Of a stretch of DNA of 62,000 nt, positions 57,982-62,000 are shown one piece after another. The stretch is from positions 75,001 to 137,000 of the forward strand of contig JBBHKE010000672.1 of the NCBI GenBank assembly GCA_037447655.1, written 5' to 3'. Position numbers and translations under genes: made by a program. Each line of letters begins with the position of its first letter. Within the stretch, counting starts at the first letter, position 1. Under the pieces are notes generated by a model. That model had not been told where the DNA came from. It ran no database searches and worked only from the letters and a program-made list of their open reading frames with translations. This stretch comes from Zygnema cylindricum (lineage: Eukaryota > Streptophyta > Zygnematophyceae > Zygnematales > Zygnemataceae).

Positions 57982-58688
57982 CCGGAGCTCGACTCCTCTT
58001 GCAAGTCAGCATCTCCGCCTTCCCTTTCACATTTCGTCTCCTTTTGCAAGCCAGCATCTCTGCCATTCATTTCCCCAACCTGACAACACACTACGTCGAA
58101 AGACATTTTCATGAAGTCGTCAAGCTTTGCGGCGTATTTCATTGTCACTTCCATATCATACACATTTTCCAGCGAATACTGACTGCATTTTATTTCCAAA
58201 AGGGATTTACTGGCATTGAAATCTTGTTGAGCTACCAGCCCTTGCCATAAGAAAGGCAGAGAGCAGGCCATGAGACCTATCAGATCCATGACACGCATGG
58301 TAGCGCACATGTTTGCTACATTTCCCTCTACCAAGCCCGAACTCTTCATCTGCTCCATAAAAGCTGAGCTCTCAGCTTCACACGATTGGAGACAAGTTAA
58401 ATCATTTTGCCAATTCCAGCCGGTTTTTGATGATTTCGATTTCAGACGCACTGATTCTTGAGGTGGAAGCTTGTGAATAGACAGTATATTATTCTCGAGT
58501 CTCATCTCGAAAACAACTTTGTAATTGACATCTCCTTTTTTGTATTTAACTTCAATTAACGATGGGAAATTTTCCGCAGCTCCGGATTCTGACACCGAAT
58601 TAAATGTTACTTTTATGAGTTGACCTATCGCTTTAACCGAGAGGGCAATAGTCACGTCCACCAGAATGCCTGCGAGAATGGACGTCAT
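57954..58688 (-). CDS. uncharacterised 244-aa protein
   Basis: ATG at 58688 opens a 244-residue frame. Residues 1-30 are hydrophobic and amphipathic (ILAGILVDVTIALSVKAIGQL). Residues about 40-80 look like beta strands (IEVKYKKGDVNYKVVFEMRL), 95-200 are helical with several cysteines, and the C terminus contains an internal repeat (DAGLQKE, DADLQEE). The strand upstream of the ATG is CT-rich on the coding side (58740-58815), as is common in plant 5' leaders. I do not recognise the family. The C-terminal codons are duplicated downstream (57596-57648), so the tail may be recently altered. Confidence 0.5.
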   Translation of the reverse strand: MTSILAGILVDVTIALSVKAIGQLIKVTFNSVSESGAAENFPSLIEVKYKKGDVNYKVVFEMRLENNILSIHKLPPQESVRLKSKSSKTGWNWQNDLTCLQSCEAESSAFMEQMKSSGLVEGNVANMCATMRVMDLIGLMACSLPFLWQGLVAQQDFNASKSLLEIKCSQYSLENVYDMEVTMKYAAKLDDFMKMSFDVVCCQVGEMNGRDAGLQKETKCEREGGDADLQEESSSGCFLLDMLG

Positions 58689-59904
58689 TGAGATCTACTT
58701 GGAAAGAAGAATACAGAATCGAGATAAAACTGTAAAAGACGGAGAGATGGAGAAGTGAGAATGAGAGAGGGAAGAAGAGGGGAAGAGTGGAAAATGCAGA
58801 GTAGGGAGGGAGAATTTAAAGCTTCAGAAAGACCAGAAATGTAACGTCGCCATGCCACATCAAGGCTTCTGTCGATGTCACCGTCACCGTCAAATATGAT
58901 TAGCTGTAACGCGCTAATTCAAATTTGATTTGCCGTTTGAATGTCAAAGGATAAAATCAACGACGTTTGTGGCCCAAAACGAACTGGGAAGTCCTCTCGA
59001 TTCAAAACCAAACTGCTGACCTGCCTGCGTTTGTACGGATGTACTTTCAGAACTGCCCAAAGCATCGCGCAACTATAGTTTAGAAGTAGGGGTTTTACAA
59101 TATGTGTTTAGTGCGTAGAATACATACGACGAATCTGGCCATCGCACTAAATGGCACTTTTGAGTTTTGACTTTTGAACTATGGTCAAGAGTACGGTGTA
59201 ACGAACCGTCGAAAGTTGTCGCGCTGAATTCCGTTGTCCTTTTTCGGATTTTTTTTGTCAAAATTGGTCGTTTCTGTCCTTTTGTTGGCATTTCCACACA
59301 GTTGCGTTTTTATGGTAGGCCTTTGGTCGGTGCCTTTATCGTAAGTTGTGTTATGGGCTTTTCATGTGATCTTCTTAGATCGCTACTTTGGAAACCGACC
59401 GTCCGATCGTCCGAATCTGAGGGTGTCAATAAAATATTTGGTCCGAATGTTCTAATTGGTCCGAATAGCTCCGAATACAATATGGGTATTAAGGTCATAT
59501 TGTATGTTTTGCGTACAATAGGCATATTGTACGGGCCTACTTTCACGTACTTTTGAACTGCTTCCACAGACTTTTTTGAAAAAGAAGAAAGGCCGGTAGT
59601 CTGCATATTTCGGCAGTCTGTCAAAGGGACGTACGAAGGTGATACCAACCCACAAAATTGACGTGTCAAGGTTGACTGCCGTGTCTCCCAGAACATAGGT
59701 TTAATCTCCGGAGGTTTGACTTACAATGAAAAGTCAACAAATGGCAGACAAAGCTATAATTCGCGAAAATACATTGAAACGAGCAACTAAGGAAATACAC
59801 ACAAATTGATAGCCAATTTCCATTTCCCTGCTGATACAGAAAGGTTATTTTGTCACCTCTGCAAAGGAGAAGAAAAAGTATCATAATATAAAAACCTTTA
59901 TTCC
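58689..59904. repeat. promoter region and rearranged copies of the 364-bp element
   Basis: 59085-59183 is a short inverted structure (ATAGTTTAGAAGTAGG to CTTTTGAACTATGG). 59300-59575 matches the interior and right end of the element at 32465, including TTATGGGCTTTTCATGTGAT. No gene besides these. 59800-59904 should hold the promoter of the HSPA12-like gene. Confidence 0.65.
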
Positions 59905-61620
59905 ATGTCATCCCAGCTTCATGGTGAAAGATACATCGTCGCTCTCGACTTTGGAACCACATTTTCTGGCATCGCATATGCTCGCTCGTCCTCTCCTGAC
60001 GATGTTTTCCTCTTCGACGATTGGCCGTCACAGGAAGAAGTTGCGATGCCGTACTGCAAAACTCCAACCGCACTTTGGTACATGCAGGACGAATACAGTG
60101 CCTGGGTCGCACGTGCGTGGGGCTGGCCGGCTGTCGCTGGTTACACCAAAGCATGCGAAGCTGCAAAACGTAGCAAAACAAAGGCAGAAAAACTTGCAGG
60201 ATATATTGTAAAGCGATTCAAGCTCCATTTGTCCGATGAAGGGACGCCTGAAATTCAAACCGGTCTTCCTCACGGCGTTACTGCCGACATGGCAATTGCA
60301 GACTACTTGCGAGGAATGTCTGAGTTTGCTCTGAACGAGCTGCATGAAAAATTCGGTTCACACGTGCAAATGAAGGAGTTAGAGTGGGCGCTCACTGTGC
60401 CAGCTTTCTGGGGAGAAAAGGCAAAACAGAAAATGCGCGATCTTGCTCGAGAAGCCGGGATGACTGTCGAAGGCTCTCCGCCTCTCAGCATCATTCTGGA
60501 GCCAGAGGCGGCCTCCACGTATTACTTCCACAAGCAGGCTGTCACAATGCAGAAAAAAGACAGAATGTTGGTTCTTGACGCGGGAGGAGGCACAGTGGAC
60601 ATTGTGGTTCACGAAAAGGTGGGAGATGGAGCGGAGGTGAGAGAGGTAACGAGGAGCAGTGGAGGACTGTGCGGGTCTTCCTACCTTGACGACGGTTTTT
60701 TTAAATTTTTGTACCAGAGGATAAGTTGTTTGAAGAGCTGCGTGCAGCAGGATCCGAGCATGATAGGAAAGCTGACGAAGCAATGGGATGAAATCAAGAG
60801 GACATTCAGGTGAGATCACATCGATCCAGTCAAAACTCTGAAATGTGACAAAAATTGAGCTACATATCCCATTTGACTTCTGTTTCTTCATTTTGAGATT
60901 ACTGTGTCTTTATGTACAGTACTGTAGTCAAATTCTATTTCAAAACATAATTGAACTTTTCACGTACATAAATTTCTTTGTTATCGTACCCATATTCCCC
61001 TATGAATATTCAACCGCATGATTCTTCTGAACAATGACCTTTTTTGTTGACAAAATATGCTGCATTTTTATGTTTTCAGCGGTGACGGTCTCTCGAAATA
61101 CTTTGATGTTCCAAACAAGCTTGCCGCTGCTTGGGAGAAAACAGGTGCCAAAGAACCTGATTTTGATTCGATTGAGCTTACAAATAAGGACATGAAGGGA
61201 ATATTCGACCCTATAGTAAATAAAGTGATCGACCTTGTGAGGACACAACTGTCAGAAGCTGGGAAATGCAAAGTCATTCTTGCAGTGGGGGGGTTCTCAG
61301 AAAACCCCTATCTTGTTAAGAAACTGGACGAGAAATTCAAAAGTACAGGTCTAGTTGAAATGGTTGTGGTGCCGCCCAATCCTGGTGCCGCCATCTGTCA
61401 CGGAGCTCTGCTGCAGAGATTGCATCCGGGCAAAATTCTTTCAAGAGTTGCACGAAAAACGTACGAAGGAGCTACTTTGAGCCCCGTTAAGGTTGGTATT
61501 CACCCAGAAAGCAAGAACCTTCTCCTCAGCAACAGAGTAGTTAGATGCATCAATGTGTTTTCCGTATTTGTGAGAAATGGAGAAACAGCTCCCTCTCCCT
61601 CTCCTATCTTTCAGTTATAG
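59905..61620 (+). CDS. HSPA12-like HSP70-family ATPase, two exons
   Basis: Exons 59905-60809 and 61080-61620 (GT-AG, phase 2) encode 481 residues. The actin-like ATPase motifs are all present: phosphate-1 LDFGTTFSG at 14-22, EPEAAS at 199-204, phosphate-2 LDAGGGTVDI at 224-233 and adenosine-binding VGGFSENPYL at 371-380. The spacing and the insertions are those of the HSPA12 branch and not of classical HSP70, and there is no substrate-binding domain or EEVD tail. HSPA12 proteins are divergent chaperone-like ATPases known from animals and fungi. The last part (RCINVFSVFVRNGE) corresponds to a conserved strand, but the frame stops shortly afterwards at TAG, roughly 80-100 residues earlier than I would expect. 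The C terminus may be truncated, or a further exon missed. Confidence 0.8.
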
Positions 61621-62000
61621 GAAATAAATAACCTTATCGATGTGTTTCACTGCGCTTGTCGAATTGTGGCATTCCAATTTAACATTTTACACATGAATTG
61701 CCGTTCATGAAGATTTATTTTCAATTTCAGCAAGAAAATTCAGATGCAAGGGATTTAAAAACTGTTAGATGGTGCACCTGTTTTATTGCCTTGGGCCTCT
61801 TTTGCCTAACCGTATGGCCTCAGAGGATTGAGAGAATGAAATTAGCCTTAATTTTGTCACATTATGTCACGTCTCATCTTTTCTATGTCATGGAGCGTTT
61901 GTTTTTGTTATGTCAGCATTTTTTGTCGTGTTTTGTCTAGTTTTGCTACATTTATCTTGTCTAGGTTTTGTCTGCCTTGCAATACATTGTCATGGTGCAT
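61621..62000. other. 3' region of the HSPA12-like gene
   Basis: An acceptor-like ATTTCAG at about 61725-61731 precedes an open stretch (61732-61938) that does not resemble the missing HSPA12 C terminus. The end is rich in TTTTGTC(A/T) repeats. Nothing else is supported. Confidence 0.35.

Overview
This is a eukaryotic nuclear window, AT-rich and gene-poor, and the gene content points to a streptophyte (a charophyte alga or a bryophyte-grade plant; I cannot name the species). Several proteins belong to families I know from plants: a DUF7903 protein, a late-embryogenesis-abundant LEA_2 protein, a GIL1/IRKI-type (DUF641-like) coiled-coil protein, a plant LRAT/NC-domain protein, an F-box/LRR-like protein and a family of plant-type BTB/POZ proteins. 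Genes have canonical GT-AG introns and no operon structure. An HSPA12-type HSP70 at the right end is less typical of plants.

Layout. 1-1.4 kb: repeat fragments and a possible first exon on the minus strand. 1.4-3.2 kb: degenerate TTAGGG repeats, GTAC palindromes and the upstream region of the DUF7903 gene, including a four-copy 61-bp tandem repeat. 3.2-7.4 kb: the seven-exon DUF7903 gene, which carries one in-frame TGA. 7.9-9.7 kb: a truncated tandem copy (upstream region joined to the last two exons) followed by a 31-bp minisatellite. 11-12.2 kb: a two-exon LEA_2 gene (minus). 12.2-21.3 kb: mostly gene-free, with one convincing orphan exon at 17615-17800 and a weaker one at 16233-16306. 21.3-22.7 kb: an intronless F-box gene (minus). 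24.9-27.1 kb: a four-exon LRAT-domain gene.

28.5-53 kb is a patchwork of non-autonomous DNA transposons and segmental duplications. At least five recurring mobile families can be recognised from terminal inverted repeats and target-site duplications: a TA-flanked MITE found many times; an 804-bp hAT-like element with a perfect 8-bp duplication; a 364-bp element with an 8-bp duplication; a PIF/Harbinger-like element with a TTA duplication and a matching empty site; and a TAGTGTT-ended element that carries a decayed ORF. Among them are three copies of a BTB/POZ gene with an N-terminal signal-like segment and a C-terminal membrane segment (38.9-40.5, 43.6-44.7 and 50.5-52.1 kb, all minus). The middle copy is broken, and a further unit at 33.8-34.7 kb keeps both flanks but has lost the gene.

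53.1-54.5 kb: the intronless GIL1/IRKI-type gene. 57.8 kb: a tRNA-derived SINE-like sequence beside a 244-aa gene of unknown function. 59.9-61.6 kb: a two-exon HSPA12-like gene that appears shortened at its C terminus. The genes do not form a pathway. The main story of the window is recent local duplication and decay driven by repeats.
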